From assembly GCF_001428245.1 (NCBI RefSeq), contig NZ_LMRV01000024.1, positions 63,507-127,506 of the forward strand: a DNA stretch of 64,000 nt, in the 5' to 3' direction. The notes under the pieces were generated by a model that saw only the letters and a list, made by a program, of their open reading frames with translations, did no database searches and was not told the origin of the DNA. The position numbers and the translations under genes were made by a program. The DNA comes from Paenibacillus sp. Soil522 (lineage in GTDB: Bacteria > Bacillota > Bacilli > Paenibacillales > Paenibacillaceae). Below, one piece after another: positions 34,053 to 42,627 of the stretch. Every line of letters begins with the position of its first letter. The stretch's first letter is position 1.

Positions 34053-35057
34053 TTAATTTCTTATGATGACCTCAGCTTGAATGAGTGTTTTTTCATAGCT
34101 CGTGCCTGGATTAAGAATCCGCCAAAGCATTTGATCGACAGCCCGTTTGCCCAGCAGCTCCTTGTCTACATTAACGGTAGCTGCGAAAGGAATTTGAGGA
34201 TGCGTATTATCGAAGCCGGTAAAAACGAGATTGTCGGGAATAGCCATCCCTATGTGCTTTAGCGTTTCCATCGCGAAAAAGGCAATTATATCGTTAGCGC
34301 AAACGAACACTTCAGGCAGGCCGTGCTCCAAAACAGCAGCTTTAAAAGTATCGTGAAAATTATCGATTTCTGGTCCCATAAGTGAAGGGATTTGCTTTAA
34401 TTCGATATCATGATCCTCAAGCGCGGAGCGGAAACCAAGGTAACGTTCGTAAAAGCTTTGCGCATCTCTAATATTTCCTAAAAACTGATAGCTTTTGTAG
34501 CCTTTCGTAATAACAGCGTTCATAATCTCTCTCATACTGGACAAGTTATCGGTAAAGATGGAGTCGCAATGAAAGCTCGGATCGAAATGATCGACCATAA
34601 CGGCTGGAATGCCTAACCGCTTAATATCGAGAAGCACGGGAGTTGATATCGATCCGACTGTTATAATGCCCATTATAGCTTCGGGGTTAAGTAGAGAAAA
34701 CATGGAGTCATTGGCAGGCTCCGTTAAAGTGAGAATGTTAATGCCCTTCTGGTTTAGTCTTATGGAAATGCCGTTAAATATCGGTCCCCAGTAGAGGGAG
34801 TCGGTATTCTGATACCGCACGTTTGGAAACAGCACAAGAATCGTCCCCGACCATTTATGCGCTTCGATATCTATAAGCTCAGTGGGCACAGACGCAGCTT
34901 GAGTGTCCTTAAAGTAACCGAGCTGACCTGCCGCTCTCAATATTAAATCCCTTGTTTGTGGGCTGACTCCTGATTTACCAGACAACCCCCGTGATACTGC
35001 GAACTTCGATAGTCCTGTAAAATCAGCTATGGATTGAATCGTTACTTTACGCCGCAT
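34053..35057 (-). CDS. LacI-family transcriptional regulator
   Basis: 334 residues: an N-terminal HTH (VTIQSIADFTGLSKFAVSRG) with hinge, and a periplasmic-binding-protein-like ligand domain (GTILVLFPN, DHFDPSFHCDSIF, DNLVFTGFDNTHP). It should repress a sugar gene until its ligand binds. ATG 35057 is preferred because AAGGTAGGA is eight bases upstream; ATG 35066 is too close. It is divergent from the GH2 beta-mannosidase, so a manno-oligosaccharide or its product is the likely inducer. Confidence 0.9.
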   Translation of the reverse strand: MRRKVTIQSIADFTGLSKFAVSRGLSGKSGVSPQTRDLILRAAGQLGYFKDTQAASVPTELIDIEAHKWSGTILVLFPNVRYQNTDSLYWGPIFNGISIRLNQKGINILTLTEPANDSMFSLLNPEAIMGIITVGSISTPVLLDIKRLGIPAVMVDHFDPSFHCDSIFTDNLSSMREIMNAVITKGYKSYQFLGNIRDAQSFYERYLGFRSALEDHDIELKQIPSLMGPEIDNFHDTFKAAVLEHGLPEVFVCANDIIAFFAMETLKHIGMAIPDNLVFTGFDNTHPQIPFAATVNVDKELLGKRAVDQMLWRILNPGTSYEKTLIQAEVIIRN

Positions 35058-35595
35058 AAAAGTCATCCTACCTTACTCAGATTGTTTGTCATCTATTTAT
35101 GAATAAAAAATTTCCAATTTATATGGGCTTTATTGCTTCTAATCATTTTACATGATTGTCTCAAACAATAAAACTTGCTTTTGAAAAGATAGTACTCAAC
35201 CTCTTTAATTAAGAAAAATTTGATTTTGTTATTTTGTTATGTGACAGCGGGTTTTAGTAAGGAATACAAGCGTTTATACTGTAAAAGCGCGTCGTACTGG
35301 TTGCTTTTGTGTGAGTCGTATGAAATAACAATAAGAAAACAATTGACTGATTTTGTTTTTGATTATACATTTGTTATGAAAAATAAATAAAAAGCAATAA
35401 CAATATAACAAAAGAGGTGATTAAGGTTAATATTTAACCGATGGCAAGCATAATAGCCAAGAGATTTTAAATAAAATTTACAATCATCCGGATGTTACTA
35501 CGCTGGACGAGCTGCCAGACTTATTTGGCATGAAAAAAGAGACAAATATAGAAAATTGACAAGTGATAGAAAGACTTATCCTTTAGGAGGACATG
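35058..35595. promoter_or_regulatory. Divergent LacI/GH2 control region with TTGTTAT/ATAACAA words
   Basis: This 538-base, A/T-rich region carries TTGTTAT at 35226, 35234 and 35371, and its complement ATAACAA at 35325, 35397 and 35405. Six such heptamers within 190 bases suggest regulator half-sites for the two divergent genes. An open frame of 42 codons (35431-35559, reading HPDVTTLDELPDLFGMKKE) follows AGAGGTGA but has no standard start; it may be a gene remnant. Confidence 0.45.
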
Positions 35596-38157
35596 ATGAG
35601 AGAAACACAACAAGTGCTGAACAATTGGAAATTTAAAGCTTGTCAGGAGAAAGAATGGAAGGAGGCGGCCGTACCGGGTTGCGTACATACGGACCTGCTG
35701 CGGAATGGAATCATAGAAGATCCGTTCTATGCGACCAACGAGCATGATTTGCAATGGATCGACAAAATCGATTGGGAATACGAGACGCGTTTTGACATCG
35801 AAGAGCATCTGTTTCACGCCTCTTCGCTGGAGCTTGTTTTTGACGGCTTGGACACCTACGCTGACGTTTATGTTAATGGCATGCATGTATTGTCTGCTGA
35901 TAATATGTTTAGAACATGGAAGGCAAATGTAAAGTCAATCGTGACGGAGAAGGATAATGTTTTGCTCATTCGATTCCGTTCCCCAGTCCATGAGGATTTG
36001 CCGAAAATCGAGAAGCTTGGCTATAATCTGCCAGCTGCGAATGATCAATCTGAGCTTGGCGGATTAGGCGTTCAGAAGATTAGTGTATTTGCCAGAAAAG
36101 CGCCCTATCATTACGGCTGGGATTGGGGACCGCGGTTCGTTACGAGCGGTATATGGCGCGAAGCGAGGCTCGAGGGCTGGTCTGACAGCAAAATTATCGA
36201 CGTACATGTGCAGCAGGATCAGGTGTCTGCTTCTGTTGCCAGCTTAACGGTCAGCGTTGAAATAGAGTCGGAGCAAGCGTGGAACGGCTTGGTGAGGCTG
36301 AGTACAGAAGGCCATGCATGGGTACAAGCTGCCGGGTTAAAGCCGGGGAACAATGTCATTCACATGCCGGTTGTCATTGATCAGCCTAGGCTTTGGTGGA
36401 GCAGAGGACTAGGCGACGCCCATTTATACACCTTTACGGCGGAGCTGATTAAAGATGAAGAGCTGATTGGGGCCAAATCCGTCCGCACCGGCTTGCGTTC
36501 TGTCCGATTAGTGCGCGACAAGGATGCGGCGGGGGCGACCTTTTATTTTGAGCTGAACGGTGTGCCTGTGTTTGCCAAAGGCGCTAACCATATCCCGAAT
36601 GACAGCTTCATTACCGCTGTGACGGATGAGCGCTACAGACATGAAATCGTTACAGCGGTCGAATCAAACATGAATATGCTGCGGGTTTGGGGCGGCGGCA
36701 TATACGAGCAGCCGATTTTTTATGAGCTATGCGATGAGTACGGCATAATGGTATGGCAGGACTTCATGTTTGCATGCAGCATGTATCCGGGCGATCAAGC
36801 GTTCCTGGACAATGTCCGCCAGGAAGCGGAAGAGAATGTGAAGCGGATCCGTCATCATCCTTCGATTGTGCTGTGGTGCGGCAATAACGAGATTGATTCA
36901 GCCTGGGCACAGTATGACGAGGAGGGCGGCTGGGGTTGGAAGAAGGAATATACGCAGGAGCAGCGTGCAGTCATCTGGGCTGACTACGAGGCTGTGTTCC
37001 ATCACATTCTTCCTGATGCGGTTTCGGCTTATGCGCCCGGAACGGAATATTGGCCTTCATCGCCGCTTATTTCACTGACGGGAGACATTAATCAGCATGC
37101 GCATCCGCTCTCCACAGAAGGAGATGTTCATTATTGGGGTGTTTGGCATGCGGTTGAGCCGTTCGAGAACTACAACTTAAAAATCGGGCGGTTCATGAGC
37201 GAATACGGCTTCCAATCGTTTCCCGATTACGATACAGTCATGACCTTCGCGACGGAGCAGGACTTGTCGCTTGATTCAAAGGTCATGCGGGCACATCAGA
37301 AGAATGGCGACGGCAACCGTCTAATTAAGGAGTACATGGATATTTACATGAGCGAGCCGAAGGACTTCCGGGCTTTTCTCTATATGAGTCAAGTGCTTCA
37401 GGCCGAGGCGATGAAGATGGCCATCGAAGCTCACCGACGCCGTATGCCTTATTGCATGGGGACGCTCTATTGGCAAATGAATGATTGCTGGCCAGTCGCA
37501 TCATGGGCCGGCATGGATTATTACGGCAAGTGGAAGGCAATGCAATATTATGCAAAAAGAAGCTTTGCCGACACACTGCTATCATTTGAGAAGACGGATA
37601 AAGGTATGGTTAATGTACATGTCGTAACGGATCTGCTTGCACCGTTTACCGGTGATCTTCGCTTAACGTTATATGGTTTTTCTGGCGCGCAGCTTAAGCA
37701 GCTGTCTACGAAAGTTGCGGTGGCGGGCAATAGCGCAGCTGTCGTCAGTTCGGTAAATGAGCAGGAGTGGCTGGCTGGTTTAGAGGCAGGCAGCGTTCTC
37801 TTGTTTGCTGAGCTGGAACAGGAAGGTCAGCTGGTAGACAGCAAAGCCTTTTATTTCGTAAAGGCGAAGGAGCTAAAGCTTTCCGCTGCCAATATTCGCA
37901 TTAAAGAGGTTGAGGGCAGCGGCGGCACGGCGTTCACGCTGGAGTCGGATGTCCTTGCGAAGCAAGTATGGCTTACCGCCGAGCGCGAAGGCATGTTCGC
38001 CGACAACTTCTTTGATCTCATCCCGGGAGTCACTAAAACCGTGGAATTCCGCCTGCGCGAAAGCGGCGAAGCGATGAGCAAGCCTGCAGCCGCTGGTAAG
38101 GTTCAAGCCCGCTCGATGATCGATTTTTTGGCTGACAGCAGGGTAGAGCAGGTCTAA
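35596..38157 (+). CDS. GH2 beta-mannosidase
   Basis: 853 residues, full length for the family, without signal peptide. It has the jelly-roll start (WKFKACQEKEWKEAAVPGCVHTDL), the YHYGWDWGPRFV motif, the NMLRVWGGGIYE motif of the barrel, acid/base Glu in LWCGNNEIDSAW and nucleophile Glu in GRFMSEYGFQSFP. It removes terminal beta-mannose from imported manno-oligosaccharides or N-glycan cores. ATG 35596 is five bases after AGGAGG; ATG 35593 is closer. It is divergent from the LacI regulator, its probable controller. Confidence 0.93.
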   Translation: MRETQQVLNNWKFKACQEKEWKEAAVPGCVHTDLLRNGIIEDPFYATNEHDLQWIDKIDWEYETRFDIEEHLFHASSLELVFDGLDTYADVYVNGMHVLSADNMFRTWKANVKSIVTEKDNVLLIRFRSPVHEDLPKIEKLGYNLPAANDQSELGGLGVQKISVFARKAPYHYGWDWGPRFVTSGIWREARLEGWSDSKIIDVHVQQDQVSASVASLTVSVEIESEQAWNGLVRLSTEGHAWVQAAGLKPGNNVIHMPVVIDQPRLWWSRGLGDAHLYTFTAELIKDEELIGAKSVRTGLRSVRLVRDKDAAGATFYFELNGVPVFAKGANHIPNDSFITAVTDERYRHEIVTAVESNMNMLRVWGGGIYEQPIFYELCDEYGIMVWQDFMFACSMYPGDQAFLDNVRQEAEENVKRIRHHPSIVLWCGNNEIDSAWAQYDEEGGWGWKKEYTQEQRAVIWADYEAVFHHILPDAVSAYAPGTEYWPSSPLISLTGDINQHAHPLSTEGDVHYWGVWHAVEPFENYNLKIGRFMSEYGFQSFPDYDTVMTFATEQDLSLDSKVMRAHQKNGDGNRLIKEYMDIYMSEPKDFRAFLYMSQVLQAEAMKMAIEAHRRRMPYCMGTLYWQMNDCWPVASWAGMDYYGKWKAMQYYAKRSFADTLLSFEKTDKGMVNVHVVTDLLAPFTGDLRLTLYGFSGAQLKQLSTKVAVAGNSAAVVSSVNEQEWLAGLEAGSVLLFAELEQEGQLVDSKAFYFVKAKELKLSAANIRIKEVEGSGGTAFTLESDVLAKQVWLTAEREGMFADNFFDLIPGVTKTVEFRLRESGEAMSKPAAAGKVQARSMIDFLADSRVEQV

Positions 38158-38202
38158 TTAGGATAAAGCTGACTTGGAAATCGAATTTTATGATACGGAA
38201 AT

Positions 38203-38238
38203 GAGGAGGCGCCTTGCTGTAGGCTCCTCCTTTTTTTT
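38203..38238 (+). terminator. Terminator after beta-mannosidase
   Basis: GAGGAG (38203-38208) and CTCCTC (38224-38229) with inner pairing, followed by a run of eight T. Confidence 0.75.
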
Positions 38239-38287
38239 GCTTGTTTCATAGGCTCGCCGCAAATATCGTTTATAAATAATCTCTCGC

Positions 38288-38317
38288 ATTAACTCTTTAC
38301 TGCATAAAAGAGTTAAT
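38288..38317. promoter_or_regulatory. Perfect 11-bp inverted repeat before hisC-type gene
   Basis: ATTAACTCTTT (38288-38298) and AAAGAGTTAAT (38307-38317) are perfect complements separated by 8 bases, about 50 bases before the start codon. It could be a dyad operator or a leader hairpin. Confidence 0.6.
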
Positions 38318-38366
38318 GTATTATCGTATTAAAGGTTTTCATTATGATTTTAAGGGTGATTCCACT

Positions 38367-39479
38367 ATGAAAGAGAAAATCGAGGTTCAAGCACGCAAGG
38401 CGTTAGAGCTGATGAAGCCCTACTCCCCAGGAAAGCCGATATGGGAAGTACAAAGTGAACTGGGCTTGCAGCGTGTTATCAAGCTGGCATCAAATGAGAA
38501 TCCGCTCGGACCGTCCCCGAAAGCGGTAGAGGCTATTCAAGCCGCATTGCTGGATCTCCACCGGTATCCGGACGCTCAGACAGCAGGCTTGAAGCAAACG
38601 ATTGCGAGCCATTATAACCTTGAATCAGAGCAAGTGATTGTCACCAATGGCGGGGATGAGCTCATTACGCTCGTTTCAGAAGCCTTTTTGGATGCGGGTA
38701 ATGAAATTATCGTTCCGGGGCCCACCTTTAGCGAATATGAATTCGGAGCTCAGCTGATGGGAGCCAAAGCGATAGCGGTACCTCTCAAAGCAGAGTTTCA
38801 ATATGATCCGGAGGCCATCCTTGCAGCCGTGACGCAGTATACAAAAATCATATATTTATGTTCTCCAAACAATCCGACTGGTACTTTTTTATCGAAAACA
38901 GATCTGCAGTACATATTCGATTCCCTTTCTAAACAGGTGATGGTTATACTCGATGCCGCTTATAGCCATTTCGCCTCAGCCGATCAATATTCAGACGGGA
39001 TGGAATTTGTGCGGTCAGGCTATCCGCTGCTGGTGTTAAAAACCTTTTCGAAAATATATGGGCTTGCCGGCATTCGAGTCGGCTTCGGGGCTGCTCCGCA
39101 GGAAATAATACAAAGCATGCTGCAGGTCAAAGAGCCCTTTAACGTAAACGCATTAGCTCAGACAGCTGCAATTGCGGCTATCGGGGATAAAGAGCATGTT
39201 TCACGGTCGCAAGAGCTTGTTATGCAGGAGCGTGAGCGCTTGTATGTGTCATTTCGAAAGCTGGGAATCCGTTACACGGAAAGCATGAGCAACTTTGTGC
39301 TTGTGGAGCTGGGGCCGGAATCAGATTTCATTTATGAGCAATTAATGGCTAGAGGAATTATCGTTCGTCATGGAAAAACATGGGGATTGCCATTGCATTT
39401 GCGGATAACGATAGGGACAGCGGAAGAGAATGATAATCTCCTAACAGCTTTAAGCGGTATTATGCCGGCAGTGAAATAA
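38367..39479 (+). CDS. Histidinol-phosphate aminotransferase family protein
   Basis: 370 residues, PLP fold type I, class I/II aminotransferase. The HisC opening PGKPIWEVQSELGLQRVIKLASNENPLGPSP is split over residues 20-50; PLP Lys is in LKTFSKIYGLAGIRVGFG; C-terminal Arg is in HLRITIGT. HisC-type enzymes make histidinol phosphate or act on phenylalanine and tyrosine precursors. AAGGGTGATT precedes ATG 38367; the frame from 38316 has no site. It stands alone, outside a his operon, so it may be the aromatic or a second copy. A perfect inverted repeat precedes it. Confidence 0.87.
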   Translation: MKEKIEVQARKALELMKPYSPGKPIWEVQSELGLQRVIKLASNENPLGPSPKAVEAIQAALLDLHRYPDAQTAGLKQTIASHYNLESEQVIVTNGGDELITLVSEAFLDAGNEIIVPGPTFSEYEFGAQLMGAKAIAVPLKAEFQYDPEAILAAVTQYTKIIYLCSPNNPTGTFLSKTDLQYIFDSLSKQVMVILDAAYSHFASADQYSDGMEFVRSGYPLLVLKTFSKIYGLAGIRVGFGAAPQEIIQSMLQVKEPFNVNALAQTAAIAAIGDKEHVSRSQELVMQERERLYVSFRKLGIRYTESMSNFVLVELGPESDFIYEQLMARGIIVRHGKTWGLPLHLRITIGTAEENDNLLTALSGIMPAVK

Positions 39480-39489
39480 GCAGCAGAAT

Positions 39490-39525
39490 AAGCAGCCTTC
39501 CCGGGCGGACCCGTTCCGGCTGCTT
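39490..39525. terminator. Terminator between convergent genes
   Basis: AAGCAGCC (39490-39497) and GGCTGCTT (39518-39525) with inner CGGG/CCCG pairing, then TGTTTG, between the aminotransferase and CAP-domain genes. Confidence 0.7.
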
Positions 39526-39556
39526 GTTTGAGTATTGAAACCGGTACACTACAGCG

Positions 39557-40282
39557 TTAGCCGGTAAACTCTTGTACCCATGCGCCTTTGAAATAACCAA
39601 TGCCGATATGAGTAAAGCTGCTGCTCAAAATATTCGCTTTGTGACCCTCGCTATTCATCCAGTCGTTCATGACCTGCTCAGGAGTAGGCTGGCCTTTAGC
39701 GATATTCTCGCCAGCGGCATTATAGGTGATTTGAAACTTTTTCATCATATCGAAGGGTGAGCCGTAGGTCGGAGACGTATGATCAAAGTAGTTGTTGTTA
39801 ATCAAATCCTGTGCTTTAACCAAGGCCATATTGGATAAATTGCTGTCCATACTGAGGGGGCTTAAGCCTGCTTTTGCCCGCTCGGAATTGACAATTTGTA
39901 AGACCTGCTGATCAAATTGGAGAGAAGTTGACGGCTGCTCAGTTGGATTTTGTGTAGTTGGATTTTGTGTAGTTGGGTTTTGAGTAACAGGGTATTGTGC
40001 AGTTGGATTCTTTACCTTGGGATAATGTGTCCTTGGAGTTCTTACATGTGCTTGGTCGCCGTCGTCGAACAACCAGTTTGGATCGCTAAACCGAGATCCC
40101 TTCATCGAAATCGATGACTTTCCTAATGAAGGAGTAGCAATTGAAGAGGCTTGCGTTACGTTTGGAGCAGCGGTAATCGTTGGCGTTTTACTCCGCGTAT
40201 GGATTTGCTTGTTTGTCAGGTTAGGATTAGCGGAACAACCTGTAACTAATAATAAGGCTGCTACTACGATATACTTTTTCAT
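39557..40282 (-). CDS. CAP/SCP-domain lipoprotein (YkwD-like)
   Basis: 241 residues. A lipoprotein signal (KKYIVVAALLLVTGCSAN, Cys near residue 16) leads to a low-complexity linker with repeated TQNPT units (about 90-115), then a bacterial CAP domain: VNSERAKAGLSPL, DLINNNYFDHTSPTYGSPF, GENIAKGQPTPEQVM and NSEGHKANIL. Such proteins are anchored outside the membrane; their biochemical role is unclear. GAGGTG precedes ATG 40282. In DNA the linker is a 15-bp tandem repeat (about 39941-40000) that may vary in copy number. Confidence 0.88.
   Translation of the reverse strand: MKKYIVVAALLLVTGCSANPNLTNKQIHTRSKTPTITAAPNVTQASSIATPSLGKSSISMKGSRFSDPNWLFDDGDQAHVRTPRTHYPKVKNPTAQYPVTQNPTTQNPTTQNPTEQPSTSLQFDQQVLQIVNSERAKAGLSPLSMDSNLSNMALVKAQDLINNNYFDHTSPTYGSPFDMMKKFQITYNAAGENIAKGQPTPEQVMNDWMNSEGHKANILSSSFTHIGIGYFKGAWVQEFTG
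39941..40010. repeat. 15-bp tandem repeat in lipoprotein linker
   Basis: AGTTGGATTTTGTGT occurs twice in succession (39941-39970), followed by diverged copies to about 40010. In frame it encodes five-residue NPTTQ-type units. Confidence 0.7.
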
Positions 40283-40439
40283 TGCATGGACACCTCAATC
40301 GTTTGATATGGTGCTTAACAGCCTTTATAATTTCCCGGGGAGGAAGCGGTTATCCCGTTTTCTCACTGGCTTAATCAGAAATATTCAACAATTTTTATCA
40401 AGAGGACTTGCTTAATGTAAAAGCCTATGGTATATTATT

Positions 40440-40575
40440 TCTACAAACAACAAATTTAAACCTTGAAGTCACATATCGAAAAGGTTGTCATTTGTATGAT
40501 GATATCTTTTTCAATGTGTGATTTTTAGTTTTTCTGGAAAAAACATGTTAAAAAAATTATTGGAGGTAATCAATT
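40440..40575 (+). promoter_or_regulatory. Long untranslated leader of the cold-shock gene
   Basis: The bases before the cold-shock gene contain CACAT...GAAAAG and CTTTTTC...ATGTG pieces that can pair, and no gene. Cold-shock genes usually have long structured leaders that open at low temperature; this region fits that pattern. The start of transcription is not resolved. Confidence 0.4.
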
Positions 40576-40776
40576 ATGGAACAAGGTACAGTAAAATGGT
40601 TTAACGCAGAGAAAGGTTTTGGCTTTATCGAAGTGGAAGGCGGCAATGACGTATTCGTTCATTTCTCCGCAATTCAAGGCGACGGCTTCAAAACACTTGA
40701 CGAAGGTCAACGCGTTGAGTTCAACGTAACTCAAGGCAACCGTGGACCACAAGCAGAAAACGTTGTAAAACTGTAG
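40576..40776 (+). CDS. csp: Cold-shock protein
   Basis: 66 residues, the full size of a CspA/CspB-type protein: [20 protein letters not shown] carries RNP1 (KGFGFIEV), then VFVHFSAI is RNP2. The single OB-fold binds single-stranded RNA and DNA and keeps RNA unfolded in the cold. TTGGAGGTAA precedes the ATG. A strong terminator follows directly. It is a single-gene unit. Confidence 0.95.
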   Translation: MEQGTVKWFNAEKGFGFIEVEGGNDVFVHFSAIQGDGFKTLDEGQRVEFNVTQGNRGPQAENVVKL

Positions 40777-40789
40777 TATTTACACAAAG

Positions 40790-40822
40790 AGCCCTTAACC
40801 TTTATGGTTAAGGGCTTTTTTT
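40790..40822 (+). terminator. Terminator of the cold-shock gene
   Basis: AGCCCTTAACC (40790-40800) and GGTTAAGGGCT (40806-40816) around TTTAT, then seven T. Confidence 0.9.
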
Positions 40823-40853
40823 AACTATTCCAAACAAAAGTTTCATCGATGGC

Positions 40854-40898
40854 AAAAAGGCCAATTTGATCGCGTTAACGATCGAATTGGCCTTTTTT
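40854..40898. terminator. Terminator of fabV (bidirectional)
   Basis: AAAAAGGCCAATT (40854-40866) pairs with AATTGGCCTTTTT (40885-40897), with inner GATCG/CGATC. A/T tails on both sides make it work in either direction. Confidence 0.85.
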
Positions 40899-40907
40899 GT
40901 GAAAATA

Positions 40908-42098
40908 TTATCGAAGATTAGGGATGTTTACATCCGGGTTGATATCTGCTTCATAGTCAATTCCGTCGGTTTCAAAGCCGAACAGCTGGAAAAATTCACG
41001 GCGGTAGCCTTCAAGATCCGATAGTTCATACACATTTTCTGTAGACAGCTTAGCCCAGACGTCAGCAACCTCGGCTTGAATTTCCGGTCTCATCTCCCAA
41101 TCATCGACACGGATAAGGCTTTTCTCATCTACGAGTGTTTCGCCTTTGCTGTACAGACGCTCAGAGAACAGGCGATACATTTGCTCGATGCAGCCCTCAT
41201 GAATGCCTTTTTCCTTCATTACTTTATATAGTGCAGAAATGTAAAGCGGTACGACAGGAATAGCTGAGCTCGACTGCGTCACCAGTGCTTTATTGACCGA
41301 TACGAATGCCCGTCCGCCATTTGCGCTTAGCTGCCCGTTAAGACGGCGAGCCGTAGCTTCAAGATCGTTTTTCGCAGCGCCGATCGTTCCTTCACGATAT
41401 ACTGCATGCGTAATTTCTGGTCCGATATAAGAATAAGCAACGGTAGTTGCGCCTTCAGCCAGCAAGCCAGCCTGTTCAAGCTCGTTAATCCACATTTGCC
41501 AGTCTTCGCCTCCCATGACGGCAATCGTTTGGCGCAGCTCGTCCTCTGTTGCCGGCTCGATCGTCGCTTGCGTCACTTCACCGCTGTGGAAATTAACGGT
41601 TTTGTTCGTATAAGTGCCGCCAAGCGGTTTAATAACGGAAGCAAAGGTTTCACCTGTCTTCGGGTGCGTGCGACGAGGAGAAGCGACGCTATATACAACA
41701 AGATCAATTTGTCCAAGCTCGGTGCGAATGAGATCAATTGTTTTTGCTTTTATTTCGTCAGAGAACGCATCTCCAACGATGCTGTAGGATTTACGGCCGG
41801 CGGAAGCAGCCGCCTCTTCGAAAGCCGCGGAATTGTACCAGCCAGCTGATGCGGTACGTGCGCCCTCAGCGGCTTTATCAAAGTAAACGCCGATCGTGTT
41901 AGCGCCTGCTGCAAAAGAGGAAACGATACGGGAAGCAAGACCGTAGCCTGTCGAGGCACCAATGACCAATACGTTGCGGGGTCCTTCGATAGCCGGCTGT
42001 GCAGTTACATAATCGATTTGGCGCTGCACCTGCTGGGCGCAGCCCTCCGGATGAGCAGTCGTACAAATGAAACCCCGTGTTTTCGGTTGAATAATCAT
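40908..42098 (-). CDS. fabV: Trans-2-enoyl-ACP/CoA reductase FabV
   Basis: 396 residues, the FabV/TER length. Features: MIIQPKTRGFICTTAHPEGC start, nucleotide motif VLVIGASTGYGLASRI, and the active-site Tyr-(8 residues)-Lys in YREGTIGAAK. It reduces the enoyl double bond in the last step of the fatty-acid elongation cycle and, in known cases, is insensitive to triclosan. AAAGGAA precedes ATG 42098. It is a lone gene ending at a strong terminator. Confidence 0.93.
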   Translation of the reverse strand: MIIQPKTRGFICTTAHPEGCAQQVQRQIDYVTAQPAIEGPRNVLVIGASTGYGLASRIVSSFAAGANTIGVYFDKAAEGARTASAGWYNSAAFEEAAASAGRKSYSIVGDAFSDEIKAKTIDLIRTELGQIDLVVYSVASPRRTHPKTGETFASVIKPLGGTYTNKTVNFHSGEVTQATIEPATEDELRQTIAVMGGEDWQMWINELEQAGLLAEGATTVAYSYIGPEITHAVYREGTIGAAKNDLEATARRLNGQLSANGGRAFVSVNKALVTQSSSAIPVVPLYISALYKVMKEKGIHEGCIEQMYRLFSERLYSKGETLVDEKSLIRVDDWEMRPEIQAEVADVWAKLSTENVYELSDLEGYRREFFQLFGFETDGIDYEADINPDVNIPNLR

Positions 42099-42230
42099 AT
42101 TAGAATATTCCTTTCTTTAATGGAATTTGTTCGATAATGGTTATGTAGCGGGACAACTCTATCCCATTTTACCGACTTTTGCTGCAGAAGGGAAGTTCCC
42201 TGTCCATGTAAAAACATTTATTTACGCAAC

Positions 42231-42274
42231 AAATAAGCGCCGAGACAGCAATTTTGCTTTCTCGGCGCTTATTT
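42231..42274 (-). terminator. Terminator of the SASP gene
   Basis: A 15-bp perfect stem (42231-42245 with 42260-42274) lies just after the SASP stop on the minus strand. Confidence 0.85.
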
Positions 42275-42283
42275 ATGTAAAAA

Positions 42284-42496
42284 TTAACGGCGGCCTACGA
42301 GCTGCTGTTCAGCTAATTGAACGAGCCGGCGTGTAATGAAGCCGCCTATGGAGCCCATATCGCGTGTAGTCATATTTCCGTAGTATCCGTCTTGCGGAAG
42401 TTGAATGCCAAGCTCTTGAGCAACTTCGAATTTTAACTGTTCTAGCGCTGCGCGCGCCCCAGGTACGAGAATTTGATTTGAATTTCGGTTTGCCAT
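42284..42496 (-). CDS. Alpha/beta-type small acid-soluble spore protein
   Basis: 70 residues: [20 protein letters not shown] and [23 protein letters not shown] contain both SASP signatures, including the GPR protease site region (FEVAQELG) and the C-terminal DNA-contact motif. These proteins coat spore DNA and protect it from UV and heat. AAAAGGAGG precedes ATG 42496. A sigma-G-like promoter is at 42521-42551. This is strong evidence of an endospore former. Confidence 0.95.
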   Translation of the reverse strand: MANRNSNQILVPGARAALEQLKFEVAQELGIQLPQDGYYGNMTTRDMGSIGGFITRRLVQLAEQQLVGRR

Positions 42497-42520
42497 CTTT
42501 TCTCAGCCTCCTTTTGACCC

Positions 42521-42551
42521 TATTATGTGAAACCGCGCGTGAGATTATTCG
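42521..42551 (-). promoter_or_regulatory. Sigma-G-like forespore promoter of SASP gene
   Basis: Minus strand: CGAATA (42551-42546), 18 bases, CATAATA (42527-42521). The sigma-F/sigma-G consensus is TGNATA and CATACTA, so each box has one mismatch. It is well placed for forespore expression. Confidence 0.6.
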
Positions 42552-42627
42552 CTAATTGCACCTAAATTTACCGCCGATTTTTAGAATGAGTCCGTGCTAA
42601 AATGGTTACACGGGAGGAGGCGTCGTT

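Noticed and set aside
35226-35245. Extra ECF41-like TGTGACAG word near 35241
   Set aside because: No CGTT or CGTC partner lies 17 bases away in the right orientation.
39941-40010. CRISPR-like short repeats
   Set aside because: Units are contiguous 15-mers in coding sequence with no spacers. No CRISPR array or cas gene was seen anywhere in the window.
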